From the NCBI RefSeq assembly GCF_007845645.1, contig NZ_VCQV01000005.1:124001-188000 (forward strand): 64,000 nucleotides of DNA, given 5' to 3'. The DNA is from Leekyejoonella antrihumi (lineage in GTDB: Bacteria > Actinomycetota > Actinomycetes > Actinomycetales > Dermatophilaceae). Numbering within the stretch: the stretch's first letter is position 1; every line of letters starts with the position of its first letter. Both the position numbers and the translations under genes were made by a program. The notes beneath the pieces are model-generated. The model saw only the letters and a program-made list of their open reading frames with translations, made no database searches and was not told where the DNA came from. Positions 34,838 through 43,226 of the stretch are shown piece by piece.

Positions 34838-36487
34838 TCAGTGCATCGCCTCATCGAGGGACTTTCGCGTCAGCGCATGATCCCGCAGCACTTTGTGCAC
34901 GGGGGCCACGATCTGCTCACCGCTGACCGCTGCCACCGACTTGCGCAACCGCTTGCCGACGATCCGCGCCTGGTGCCGCGCTCCTCGGGCCGCGAACCAT
35001 CGGGCAAGCAGCGCGAGCAGCAGCCCGAGGATCGCCCCACCGACGAGCATCAGCAGCGGCACCGGCAAGATGCCCCACGTCGGCGCGCTCGCGCTGATCT
35101 GTGCAAACCCCAGTCCCGCGAGGACCAGTAGCCAGACCAGCCCGGCGATCGCGACTGCCGCGAACATCCACTGCAGCACCCAGACGAGCATCCACCACCA
35201 CGGATCGCGCTCGCGCAGAGCCGTGGCCAGGATGGCTTGGTCGAGCTGGTCGTAGAGACTGCCGTCATCGGGCGAGGCGGCGTCGTAGACGCTGTCCGCC
35301 CACCGCTGCGGCAGCCCCTCCGCCGCTGCCTGGCCCAGACGTCTGGTTGCCACATCCACCGCGGCACGTGCCGCCGGCGTGGGCGTAGGCAGTGACGATC
35401 GCCCGAGGGCGATCCGTGCGTCCTTGCGGCTCAACAAACCTCCCGTCACGCGGTCCAGACCCACCCGCCGCAATGGTGCCGGCCGCAGCCGGTGGATCCA
35501 CCGCACGAAGGGCCAGCCGCCGCGAGCGGCGGCCTGCATTCGGTAGTCGCGCGCCACCGCGTCCTCGACGATCGGCACACCGGCGGCCGTGCTCAGGGCC
35601 TCCACCAGCTGTGGTGCTGCCCGCTCATCCACCGGCGGCTCACCGTCGGCGACACCGGCGCGCAGCCTCGCTGCCTGAGCTCGAAGATCTGCCATCAGCC
35701 GTCGCTCCGCGGCATTCTTGGTCTGCACCGCCTGCGAGATCGCCTGGAGCAGGTCCGCGACGCCTTCGCCTCGCAGGGCGGAGGCCGATATCACCTTCAC
35801 CGCGTCGAGGCCGTCCTGCGTCAGCAGCCGCTGCAGGTCCTCGGCGCACTCGGCCACTTCACCGCGGCCCAGCCGGTCGATCTGGTTGAGGACGACGATC
35901 GTGACCGCCGAGTGCGACGCCATCCGGTGGACATACTGGTCGTGCAGGACCGCGTCGGCGTACTTCTGCGGATCGGTGACCCAGACGAACACGTCCGACA
36001 GCTCCAACACACGGTCGGCCTCCGCCCGGTGCGCCGCGACCCGAGAGTCGAAGTCGGGCAGATCGAGCAGCACCAGCCCGTCGAGATGGTCCGCGTCCTT
36101 CGCGGACGCCGGCACGTGGTGGCGCGCCCCCACTTTGAGCCAGTCGAGCAGCTCCCCGCTCGGCTCCTCGCCCCAGATCGCGGCCGCCGGCGCCGACGTC
36201 GTCGGCCGGCGAGCTCCGATCCGTGAAACCGGTTCAGTCACCAGCGCGTTGAACAGACTCGACTTGCCGCTTCCTGTTGCGCCGGCCAGCGACACCACGG
36301 TGCGGGTGCCGGCGACCCTGGTGCGCCCGCCGATCTTCGTCTCGAGCTCCCGCGCGGCTCGGACCTGGTCGGCCGGGAGGCGGTCTCCGGCGTGCTCCAA
36401 CGCCGTCCGAATGGCCTGGGTGCGCGCGGAAAGGTCCTGCCGGGAGACGGTGTCGGGCACCTTGCTGCGGAAGGTGTTGCGGCTCAT
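34838..36487 (-). CDS. YfjP-like/dynamin-type GTPase with membrane segments
   Basis: A 549-residue GTPase. G1 is LAGATGSGKSSLFNAL (about 67-82), G3 is LLDLPDFDS (Gly of DxxG replaced), G4 is VLNQIDRLG. Near the C-terminus, about 430-510, two strong hydrophobic segments (WWWMLVWVLQWMFAAVAIAGLVW and LPVPLLMLVGGAILGLLLALL) anchor it to the membrane. Its start overlaps the stop of the next GTPase gene (ATGA). Such side-by-side GTPase pairs occur in actinobacteria; by analogy with bacterial dynamins they may remodel membrane, but no function is established. Confidence 0.82.
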   Translation of the reverse strand: MSRNTFRSKVPDTVSRQDLSARTQAIRTALEHAGDRLPADQVRAARELETKIGGRTRVAGTRTVVSLAGATGSGKSSLFNALVTEPVSRIGARRPTTSAPAAAIWGEEPSGELLDWLKVGARHHVPASAKDADHLDGLVLLDLPDFDSRVAAHRAEADRVLELSDVFVWVTDPQKYADAVLHDQYVHRMASHSAVTIVVLNQIDRLGRGEVAECAEDLQRLLTQDGLDAVKVISASALRGEGVADLLQAISQAVQTKNAAERRLMADLRAQAARLRAGVADGEPPVDERAAPQLVEALSTAAGVPIVEDAVARDYRMQAAARGGWPFVRWIHRLRPAPLRRVGLDRVTGGLLSRKDARIALGRSSLPTPTPAARAAVDVATRRLGQAAAEGLPQRWADSVYDAASPDDGSLYDQLDQAILATALRERDPWWWMLVWVLQWMFAAVAIAGLVWLLVLAGLGFAQISASAPTWGILPVPLLMLVGGAILGLLLALLARWFAARGARHQARIVGKRLRKSVAAVSGEQIVAPVHKVLRDHALTRKSLDEAMH

Positions 36488-38307
36488 CGGGCCTGCTCAA
36501 TTGCCGACACTGCAGCGTCCAGCGCTCCCGAGCCGAGCCCGTCCTGACCGCCGACGGCCTCGTCGAGCACGTCGTCGAAGCGCTGCCGCTCCCCGTCGTA
36601 GAGCTCCGTCGTCAGCTCCAGGAGCCTGGTGCGGGCACGCGCGGAGAGGGTGCGCACCGCCTGATCCCCGAAGACCGCCTCCAGCAGCCGCTGGGCAAGG
36701 ATCGCCGAACCTCCGGCAATGCCGATCTCGGCGCCGCTCAGCCCTGCCGTCGCCGAGAAGACCAGCAGCATCAGCATCACCGCGATTCCATTGACGCCGA
36801 ACGCGAGGAAGCGGGCTGTCGCGCGCTTCCCACCGGCCTCTTCTCGAACCATTTGCAGCACATCATCCTGCCAGCTGCGGACCAGCTTCTCGGCCTTCTG
36901 AGTGAAATCCGGTGAGACAGAGGCAAGCTCGCGATGTGCATCCACGAGCGGGGCGCCTCCGGGCGTGTTGCGCCAGCCGCGACTCACGGCAATGGCGGCA
37001 CTTTCGGCGTGCGCCTGAAGCAGGGCGGCCACGCCGGTCTGAAGAGCGTGCCCGAGGTCATCCGCCGGCTGTGCCTTGCCGCGGCCACTGATGAATGCGG
37101 TGACCCTGTCGCGCATCCGGCCCACGCCGGCATCGAGCTGTCGAAGCAGCTCGCCGGTGCCCACGAACTCCTGCCAGCGGGCCAGGACCTCACCTCGTAG
37201 GAGGGAGCCGTCCCGCATCCCCTCTTGCACACCGCCGACGGCGCGGTCGTATGCCGCGGCCGCCTGGCCCGTGAGGTCGCCGGCGCCGCGCACCTGGGCC
37301 TCGTGTGCAGCCCGCAGCTCGGCCGTGCGGGCGGCCAACGAGTCCAGGGCCCCGTCCAGGGTGCGGCGGATCACCAGCCCCCTGGCGTGCGCGTCGGAGG
37401 CCAGCGACCTCAACCAGCTGCGAACGCGACCCATCTCGGTCACCGGAAGCAGTCCGTCGCGGGACAGGGAGGTCTCGGCGATGGCAAAGACCGGCGACTG
37501 GCCCAGCCCCTGCTCCATCAGCATGCCGGCGAGGTCGGCTCGGACCTCCTGCATGGCATCCATGGGGACGCGGTTGAGCACGACGGCGACCGAGGTGCCG
37601 CGCCCGATCGCCTGGTGCAGCAGCTCCCACGGGACGGCATCGGCATACCTCGAGGCCGTCGTGACGAAGATCCACAGGTCCGCTGCGGACAACAGTTGCC
37701 GCGCAAGATCGCGGTTGGCCGAGACCACCGAGTCGATGTCGGGAGCATCCAGGAGCGCGATGCCGACTGGCACAGCGTTGCACGAGACGAGTCGCAGGGT
37801 GTCCGGATCGTTCGCCGGCGCCGTCGTCCCGGTCTGACGGGCGAGGCCCGGCAGCACCCGGGTGCCGGTGAACCACCGGGCATCGGCCGGATTGTGGATC
37901 AGGGTCGACCCGCGGGTGGTCGGGCGAAGCACGCCGCTGCGGGTGACGGTCTCCCCGACCACCGAGTTGACCAGCGTGGACTTGCCGGCACCCGTCGAAC
38001 CACCGACGACCGCCAGCAGCGGCGCATCCAACGAGCTGACTCGCGGGATGATGTAGTCGTCCAGTTGCGCCAGCATCTCCCGTTGACCGCGGCGGGCACG
38101 TTCGACGCCCGGAATGTCCAGCGGCAACGAGGTGACGCCCGCGGTGTCCCGCAACGTATGCAGCGCGGCCAGCAGCTCGGTCCCCTGATCGCCACCAGTC
38201 ACTGGCACAGCATCCCCTGTCTGCGCGACGGACTCAACCTCGGGTCCACCATGTCGCGGATCTCGCCGCGCCCACGGCCGATGGGGTGCGCTCGCAGCAT
38301 CGTCCAC
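36484..38307 (-). CDS. Dynamin-family GTPase
   Basis: A 607-residue GTPase, first gene of the pair. G1 is VVGGSTGAGKSTLVNSVVGE near residue 100; RPTTRG follows as switch I threonine region; G3 is LLDAPDIDSV; G4 is VLNRVPMDAM (atypical). One or two hydrophobic helices lie at about 500-545 (FLAFGVNGIAVMLMLLVFSATAGLSGA). The C-terminal helical region ends in Glu/Leu-rich coils. The start is uncertain: GTG 38307 has a weak site, later GTG codons near residue 33 are possible. tRNA-Arg is 25 bp upstream, divergently read. Confidence 0.82.
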   Translation of the reverse strand: MDDAASAPHRPWARRDPRHGGPEVESVAQTGDAVPVTGGDQGTELLAALHTLRDTAGVTSLPLDIPGVERARRGQREMLAQLDDYIIPRVSSLDAPLLAVVGGSTGAGKSTLVNSVVGETVTRSGVLRPTTRGSTLIHNPADARWFTGTRVLPGLARQTGTTAPANDPDTLRLVSCNAVPVGIALLDAPDIDSVVSANRDLARQLLSAADLWIFVTTASRYADAVPWELLHQAIGRGTSVAVVLNRVPMDAMQEVRADLAGMLMEQGLGQSPVFAIAETSLSRDGLLPVTEMGRVRSWLRSLASDAHARGLVIRRTLDGALDSLAARTAELRAAHEAQVRGAGDLTGQAAAAYDRAVGGVQEGMRDGSLLRGEVLARWQEFVGTGELLRQLDAGVGRMRDRVTAFISGRGKAQPADDLGHALQTGVAALLQAHAESAAIAVSRGWRNTPGGAPLVDAHRELASVSPDFTQKAEKLVRSWQDDVLQMVREEAGGKRATARFLAFGVNGIAVMLMLLVFSATAGLSGAEIGIAGGSAILAQRLLEAVFGDQAVRTLSARARTRLLELTTELYDGERQRFDDVLDEAVGGQDGLGSGALDAAVSAIEQAR

Positions 38308-38331
38308 GCCTCATACACTTGTCACGCCATT

Positions 38332-38405
38332 GCCCCCGTAGCTCAGCTGGATAGAGCAAGAGCCTTCTAATCTCTAGGTCGCAGGTTCGAGTCCTGCCGG
38401 GGGCG
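38332..38405 (+). tRNA. tRNA-Arg (anticodon TCT)
   Basis: Acceptor arms GCCCCCG (38332-38338) and CGGGGGC (38398-38404) pair perfectly; the discriminator is G38405; T arm GCAGG-TTCGAGT-CCTGC is canonical. The anticodon loop CTTCTAA gives TCT, reading AGA/AGG. The anticodon stem AGAGC/TCTCT has a C-T mismatch at its last pair (31:39), which is unusual. Confidence 0.93.
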
Positions 38406-38851
38406 CGAGAATTGCCGCCTGGCCAGGCATCATGTCGGGTCGGAGGCACTCGAAAATCGCGCTTGACGCGCGTTTGACGCTTGTTGTCGAGAACCTGGCC
38501 AACGGTCGATCGCCCATGAATGGCACGGGGCGGGCTGTCGTGCGGTGGTCGTCCTGGGTCCTGAGCCTCGTGAGGTCGCCACTGCAGCATGCCGCGAGGC
38601 GTCGCCGCGGCGCCCTGGCGACAACACCGGAGTCGGTGATCTGTGGCATGTCCTGTTCAGACGCACCCGTTCATCGAACCGGCTGCGGTGACCATGTCGC
38701 CGGATGCAGAACGAGCACGCAACTCGGGTCGACGAACGCGGGACGGGGGTCGTGCGTCGATTGTCCATCGCCTACTTGCCATCCTTCCGGGGTGAGCCGG
38801 TCAGTGACATGCGCGACTCCGTAGGCGCGGTCAAGCTCCCGCAGCCCGGGC
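38406..38851. other. 446-bp stretch without a recognisable gene
   Basis: Between tRNA-Arg and the 3' end of the sigma-factor gene. Open frames exist on both strands, including a minus-strand one ending APPAGLEPAT, but that is the familiar false translation of a tRNA. No promoter-terminator pair, no repeat of the tRNA 3' end and no integrase remnant could be identified. Confidence 0.6.
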
Positions 38852-40063
38852 TTACTGTGGCCCGTTCCTCAACTCGCCGCGGCGTCGGACGAGCAGTCGT
38901 CTCTCGGGGCCGGTGGGAGCGAGTGCGATGGCCTGGTCCAGTGCGGTGATGGCCTCCTGGACCCGGCCGAGCCGGGCGAGGAAGTCGGCTCGGGTGGCGG
39001 GGTAGAGGTGGTAGCCGGACAGGCTGTCGGTGAGCGGCTCGATGTGGGCCAACGCGGCGGCTGGTCCATCCACCATCGAGATGGCCACCGCCTGGTTGAG
39101 TTGTGTCACCGGGGTGGCGGGCAGTAGCCCGTACAGCGCCGCGACGCCGGCCCAGTCGGTCGCCTCTGGGGTTGCCGCCGAGTCGTGCTCGAGCGCGATC
39201 CGGGCCTGGGCCTGGTAGGCGCCAACGGGTCGGCCGTCGAGCCCCGCCAGGAGGGTCGCGCCCTCGGTGATCTGCGCCCGGTCCCATCGTGTGCGGTCCT
39301 GTTCGGCAAGACGCACCACTTCTCCATCGCGCATCCGGGCGGCGCGACGGGCGTCGGTGAGCAACATGAGTGCCAGCAGGCCGGTCACCTCGTCGTCGGG
39401 CAGCAGCCGGTGAAGCAGACGCGCCAGCCGGACCGCCTCCGCGGTGATGTCCGTCCGCACCAGCGAGTCGCCCGAGGACGCCGCGTAGCCCTCGTTGAAC
39501 ATCAGGTAGAGCACCGCCAGAACTCCGTTCAGCCGCTCGGGCAGCAACTGCGGCGGAGGCACGCGGTAGGGGATCCGGCCGTCCCGGACCTTCGCCCGGG
39601 CCCGGACCAGCCGCTTCTCCATGGTCGGCCCGGTCACGAGGAACGCCCGCCCGATCTCGGCGCTGGTCAGTCCGCACAGGGTGCGTAGGGTCAGTGCCAC
39701 CCTGGCCGGCATCGGCAGGGCCGGATGGCAGCACGTGAAGATCAGCCGGAGCCTCTCGTCGGGGAACCCATCCGGCCCCGCCACCTCGTCGGTTGGCGTC
39801 GCCTCCAAGATCGCCAGCTTCGCCAACTCGGTGGTACGGCGGCGCAGTCGGTCCCGCACCCGGTTGCGAGCGACCGTGGTCAGCCACGCCAGCGGTCGCT
39901 CCGGTGGGCCATCTCGCCGCCAGGCGACGACGGCTGCCTCGAAGGCGTCCGCAGCACCCTCCTCGGCCAGGTCGAAGTCGCCACACCAGCCGATCAGGCC
40001 GGCGACCAGCCGCCCCCACTGCGCGTGGAATACGGGGGCGACCGGGTCGGACTGCTCACTCAC
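38852..40063 (-). CDS. RNA polymerase sigma factor, ECF42-like with long C-terminal extension
   Basis: A 403-residue extracytoplasmic-function sigma factor. Region 2 is in WGRLVAGLIGWCGDFDLAEEGAADAFEAAVVAW..., region 4 in LTLRTLCGLTSAEIGRAFLVTGPTMEKRLVRAR, and about 200 extra residues form the TPR-like C-terminal domain that defines ECF42 (GVLAVLYLMFNEGY, LLPDDEVTGLLALMLLTDARR). ECF42 members are known to be linked to DGPF/YCII-domain genes, as seen here. The GTG at 40063 overlaps the stop of the DGPF gene (GTGA), so it is coupled to it. No anti-sigma factor gene is visible; the extension is thought to replace it. Confidence 0.9.
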   Translation of the reverse strand: MSEQSDPVAPVFHAQWGRLVAGLIGWCGDFDLAEEGAADAFEAAVVAWRRDGPPERPLAWLTTVARNRVRDRLRRRTTELAKLAILEATPTDEVAGPDGFPDERLRLIFTCCHPALPMPARVALTLRTLCGLTSAEIGRAFLVTGPTMEKRLVRARAKVRDGRIPYRVPPPQLLPERLNGVLAVLYLMFNEGYAASSGDSLVRTDITAEAVRLARLLHRLLPDDEVTGLLALMLLTDARRAARMRDGEVVRLAEQDRTRWDRAQITEGATLLAGLDGRPVGAYQAQARIALEHDSAATPEATDWAGVAALYGLLPATPVTQLNQAVAISMVDGPAAALAHIEPLTDSLSGYHLYPATRADFLARLGRVQEAITALDQAIALAPTGPERRLLVRRRGELRNGPQ

Positions 40064-40749
40064 CCGGCGGGGATCGGCCTCAGGTCGAGCACCGGGGCAC
40101 CGTGCCGGGCGGCGATCCCGATGGCTTCGTCCAGGTCGGCGCACTCAAGCATGTCGTAGCCGCCGATTTGCTCCTTGGTCTCCGCGAACGGCCCGTCCGT
40201 CACCGTGACAGTGCCGTCGACGTTGCGGACGGTGCGGGCCAGCGACGGTGGCTGCAGCTGCCACCCGTGCAGCCTGCGAGGGCCGGCCTCCTCGATCCAT
40301 CCGTTGATCGGGTCGTCGGCATCGGTCGCGCGGGTCTCGCGGATCTCACCCTCACCGGTTTGGTCCCAGCAGACGAACATCAGATAGCGCTGCGTCCCCG
40401 GTTTCTGCTCGGATGATGCGGGCGTCGGCATACCCGGCGCAAGCGGACGCACCTCAACGTCGCCCGCGGGGTGGGCGCCTGCTACCGCGATCGCCTCGTC
40501 GAGATCCCTGGCCTCGATCAGGTCAAAGCCGGCGATCTGCTCCTTGGTCTCCGCGAAAGGGCCGTCCAGCACCGTCACGGTGCCGTCCTGATTCCGCACG
40601 GTGGTCGAGGTTTCCGGGCCGCGCAGCGGGCCGCCGTCAAGCAGCACCCCGCGGGTGTCCATCTCCTCCAGCCACGACCTCAACGGCTCCTGGTCGACCG
40701 GGCACGGGTCTCCTACCTGGTCGGCCAGGTACATCAGCATGAACTTCAT
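40060..40749 (-). CDS. Tandem DGPF/YCII-domain protein
   Basis: A 229-residue protein made of two YCII-like (DGPF) domains in a row. Each carries the motif VTVxDGPFAETKEQI: VLDGPFAETKEQIAGFDLIEARDLDEAIAVA at about 61-90 and VTDGPFAETKEQIGGYDMLECADLDEAIGIA at about 182-212. ECF42 loci usually carry single-domain proteins, so this looks like an internal duplication or fusion of two such genes. YCII folds are ferredoxin-like; function unknown. GGAGGAGAAG precedes the ATG. The stop overlaps the sigma-factor start. Confidence 0.9.
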   Translation of the reverse strand: MKFMLMYLADQVGDPCPVDQEPLRSWLEEMDTRGVLLDGGPLRGPETSTTVRNQDGTVTVLDGPFAETKEQIAGFDLIEARDLDEAIAVAGAHPAGDVEVRPLAPGMPTPASSEQKPGTQRYLMFVCWDQTGEGEIRETRATDADDPINGWIEEAGPRRLHGWQLQPPSLARTVRNVDGTVTVTDGPFAETKEQIGGYDMLECADLDEAIGIAARHGAPVLDLRPIPAG

Positions 40750-40776
40750 CTTCTCCTCCAGCTCTCACCGCACGAC

Positions 40777-40992
40777 CTACCGTAGGCCGTCACACCCAGG
40801 GGACGAACGGAATCTGCCCACCAGGACAGCTCCAGCTCGGCGTCGCTTCCGGCTCAGGTCTCGGTGCAGGATGCCGGCGGCTAGCTGCGTTCTCCTCGTT
40901 GGGGTGGTCAGGCAGTCAATGCAGACGTCTCCCCGCTTCGCTGTGTGCCCCACCATCGTCCCGCACGGGGCACAAAGTCGGGCCCGGCTCAC
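40777..40992 (-). CDS. Small zinc-ribbon protein (hypothetical)
   Basis: A 71-residue frame whose GTG start overlaps the stop of the LLM gene (GTGA), the same coupling seen elsewhere in this operon. The N-terminal half has CAPC-x13-CIDC, a CX2C...CX2C zinc-ribbon pattern, followed by a basic region (RDLSRKRRRAG). I do not recognise a family. In favour: coupled start, metal-like cysteine pairs, position in a compact operon. Against: short length and mediocre codon bias toward its end. It may be a nucleic-acid-binding accessory protein. Confidence 0.45.
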   Translation of the reverse strand: MSRARLCAPCGTMVGHTAKRGDVCIDCLTTPTRRTQLAAGILHRDLSRKRRRAGAVLVGRFRSSPGCDGLR

Positions 40993-41885
40993 CGAGTAGC
41001 GTCGCGCACCGGGCCGATGACGTCCTGGGCGAAGCGGGTTGCCAGGTCGAGCGTCGCCTGCCCGGACCGGTCGGTGATGGTGGTGGTGAACCCGCCCGCG
41101 TCGTAGTCGGTCACCGCTGTGACGAGTTCATCGACCCACTGGCGTGCCGACCCTCCGATCCAACGGCCATCCTCGTCACGGGTGCGAGCGAGATCGCGGC
41201 TGGTGAGGGTGGCGGAGATGTTGTAGCAGGTGCCGACCTCGGCCGGGTCACGGCCGGCCCGGAGGGCAGCGTCGTCGATCACTGCCCGGGCTTCGCGCAC
41301 CGCCGCGGATCGCCAGTCGTCACCGTATTGCGGGATCCACCCGTCGGCGAGCCGACCGGTGATCCGCAGCGCTCTCGGCCCGCCGGCGCCGGTCCAGACC
41401 GGCGGGGGTGGTTGCGCAGCCGGTAGCGCGCCGTCCACGCGGTAGTGCCGGCCAGTGAATCGGACCGGCTCGATCCCGCCACCGGTGAGGGCGTGCACGA
41501 GGCGGATCGCCTCCTCGAGCGCGTCGACCGCCTGCCCCGGGGTGAGTATTGGCCCACCAAAGGCGGCTGCGCGGTCGAGGTCGCCGCCCGCGCCGAGCCC
41601 GAGCACGACGCGTCCGTCACAGAGCGCGGACAGGGTCGACACGATGCGCGCGAGGACCGGGGCCGGACGTAGCGGCAAGTTGGTCACCCCGACATAGCCA
41701 AGGACTCGAGTGGTGCGGGCCAGCGCGACGGTCAGTGCCGTGTACGCCTCGAACAGGTCGACGTCATACGGGTCGTCCATCACCGCAACCAGGTCATAAC
41801 CGTGCTCCTCGGCCGCCGTGGCCCAGGCCACCAGATCCGCGGACGCAGCATTCAGCCACAGCCCGAACAATGGTGGGGATGTCAC
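40989..41885 (-). CDS. LLM-class flavin/F420-dependent oxidoreductase
   Basis: A 298-residue luciferase-like TIM-barrel oxidoreductase. It shows DPYDVDLFEAYTALTVALARTTRVLGYVGVTNLPLRPAPVLARIVSTL, then GRVVLGLGAGG and GRLADGWIPQYGDDW, all typical of the F420-dependent group. GTG 41885 overlaps the stop of the upstream glycosyltransferase (GTGA); the longer frame to 42068 is inside that gene. Substrate unknown; F420 versus FMN cannot be settled by eye. Confidence 0.88.
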   Translation of the reverse strand: MTSPPLFGLWLNAASADLVAWATAAEEHGYDLVAVMDDPYDVDLFEAYTALTVALARTTRVLGYVGVTNLPLRPAPVLARIVSTLSALCDGRVVLGLGAGGDLDRAAAFGGPILTPGQAVDALEEAIRLVHALTGGGIEPVRFTGRHYRVDGALPAAQPPPPVWTGAGGPRALRITGRLADGWIPQYGDDWRSAAVREARAVIDDAALRAGRDPAEVGTCYNISATLTSRDLARTRDEDGRWIGGSARQWVDELVTAVTDYDAGGFTTTITDRSGQATLDLATRFAQDVIGPVRDATR

Positions 41886-42874
41886 CGGAGGCCCGCCTGG
41901 CCGGAGACCCCGTGCCGTGTGTGCGGCGGTTCGGTGTCGAACAGGCCACGCACGCCGCCCGCCCAGAATGCAGCCTGACGAAGCCAGGTCACTCGGGCAC
42001 GCCGGGAGCCGAACAGCGCGGGTGTCCGCGCCATCAACGGCAGCGCCGCGGTGATCAGTCGCCACCACGGTGAGACGGCGGTGTCCCGGGCGCGCAGGAA
42101 AACCGTGTTGCCGCGCCCGTAGCGGTAGGCCTGACCGGCCGCCGCCGACGCGGTGACCCGGTCCCGGTAGTAGACGACGGCGTCGGTGCAGCGCTCCAGC
42201 CGAAAGCCCGCCCGCTGCAGCTGCCAGGACAGCTCAACGTCCTCAGCCGCGAAGGCCAGCGATTCGTCGAAGCCGTCGACGGAATCGAACGCGGCCCGGG
42301 ACACCCCGAGGTTGCAGGCCTCGGCGAAGCCGTTCCCGTCAGTGTCATTCGACGGGCGGGATGGGTGGATGGCTGGACGCCAGCGTCGCACCGGGTACGG
42401 GTAGAGCGTGTCGTGATCGTTGACCCCCGCGATGAACTGTGCGCCGGTCCGTCGCGCGCAGGCGTAGAGCGCTGCGGCCCAGCCGGGCGCCACCACATCG
42501 TCGGCGTCGCAGAACGCGAAGAAATCACCGCTAGCAGCCGCTGCTCCAACGTTACGGGCGTGCGCCGCGCCCCGCCGGCCGGATGCGTCCACCACTCGGA
42601 TTCGCCGATCTTGCAGGGCCACGTGCACCGCCACATCGTGGGTCCGGTCGGTCGACCCGTTGTCGGCAACGACGATCTCACGAACCACTGCGGCGTCCTG
42701 GCTCATCAGTGCAGCGAGCTGCTCGGGCAGGAACGACTGCGCGTTGTACGCCGGGACAATGACGCTGACCGGCGGAGCGGAGTCCGCGGGAGCCGCCCGT
42801 CGCTGTCCAGCCGCGGGGCTACTCGTCGCAGGCCACCACTGGGTAATGCACGGATTGCGGCCGGCCCACCGCAT
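41882..42874 (-). CDS. Family 2 glycosyltransferase
   Basis: A 330-residue GT-A glycosyltransferase without membrane segment. VSVIVPAYNAQSFLPEQLAALMSQ starts the nucleotide-binding fold at about residue 37; CDADDVV near 131 is the metal-binding DxD; ED in FAAEDVELSWQLQRAGF is the putative catalytic base region. Sugar donor and acceptor unknown. The only usable start, ATG 42874, places the first 18 codons inside the 3' end of the monooxygenase gene (56-bp overlap), and no later start exists before the fold. Coupled to the LLM gene by GTGA. Confidence 0.87.
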   Translation of the reverse strand: MRWAGRNPCITQWWPATSSPAAGQRRAAPADSAPPVSVIVPAYNAQSFLPEQLAALMSQDAAVVREIVVADNGSTDRTHDVAVHVALQDRRIRVVDASGRRGAAHARNVGAAAASGDFFAFCDADDVVAPGWAAALYACARRTGAQFIAGVNDHDTLYPYPVRRWRPAIHPSRPSNDTDGNGFAEACNLGVSRAAFDSVDGFDESLAFAAEDVELSWQLQRAGFRLERCTDAVVYYRDRVTASAAAGQAYRYGRGNTVFLRARDTAVSPWWRLITAALPLMARTPALFGSRRARVTWLRQAAFWAGGVRGLFDTEPPHTRHGVSGQAGLR

Positions 42875-43127
42875 ACGGTGAGACTGCGCCGTGAGCCAGT
42901 CGCTCGTGCCAGTTGAGGAAGGCTCGAACAGCGGACTCCGACTCCCATCGTGAGATCACGAGCACGGTTCGTGGGTCGCCTGGCGCGGTGCACACCTGGG
43001 CGGACAGACACCCCGAAGCCTGTCGAGCGGCCCGCACGTTGTCCGCTGCCGCAGCAAGCAGCGCTGCCGTCTGGCCGGGCCTGGCACAAAATGTGCTGAC
43101 CCGCACAAGGCCTGCGCACCGGTCCAT
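42819..43127 (-). CDS. Antibiotic-biosynthesis-monooxygenase-domain protein
   Basis: A 102-residue dimeric alpha/beta-barrel (ABM) protein: LVRVSTFCARPGQTAALLAAAADNV, ASGCLSAQVCTAPGDPRTVLVISRWESESAVRAFLNW. First gene of the minus-strand operon that runs to the ECF42 sigma factor. ATG 43127 has GAGGGG 6 bp upstream. Proteins of this fold oxidise quinols or act as cofactor-free monooxygenases; which applies cannot be told. Divergent to a second GT2 across 96 bp. Confidence 0.8.
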   Translation of the reverse strand: MDRCAGLVRVSTFCARPGQTAALLAAAADNVRAARQASGCLSAQVCTAPGDPRTVLVISRWESESAVRAFLNWHERLAHGAVSPYAVGRPQSVHYPVVACDE

Positions 43128-43210
43128 CTCACCCCTCGCTTCCGAGCCCGGTTCCACCCTACGACCCGGACAATCGGGGCGGGTGAGCCGAGGGCAATCG
43201 CCCCAAACCG

Positions 43211-43226
43211 TAGAATGGGAGGTGTG
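43211..43226 (+). promoter_or_regulatory. -10 element and leaderless GTG start of the GT2 gene
   Basis: TAGAAT (43211-43216) lies 7 bases before GTG 43224. The upstream ATG at 43215 would fall within the -10 element and could not be transcribed from it. The pattern points to a leaderless mRNA. Confidence 0.45.

Noticed and set aside
38374-38649. Minus-strand frame ending APPAGLEPAT
   Set aside because: This ending is the well-known false translation of a tRNA-Arg gene.
38332-43223. Integrative element inserted at tRNA-Arg
   Set aside because: The block looks accessory, but I found no integrase and no second copy of the tRNA 3' end to mark an attachment site.
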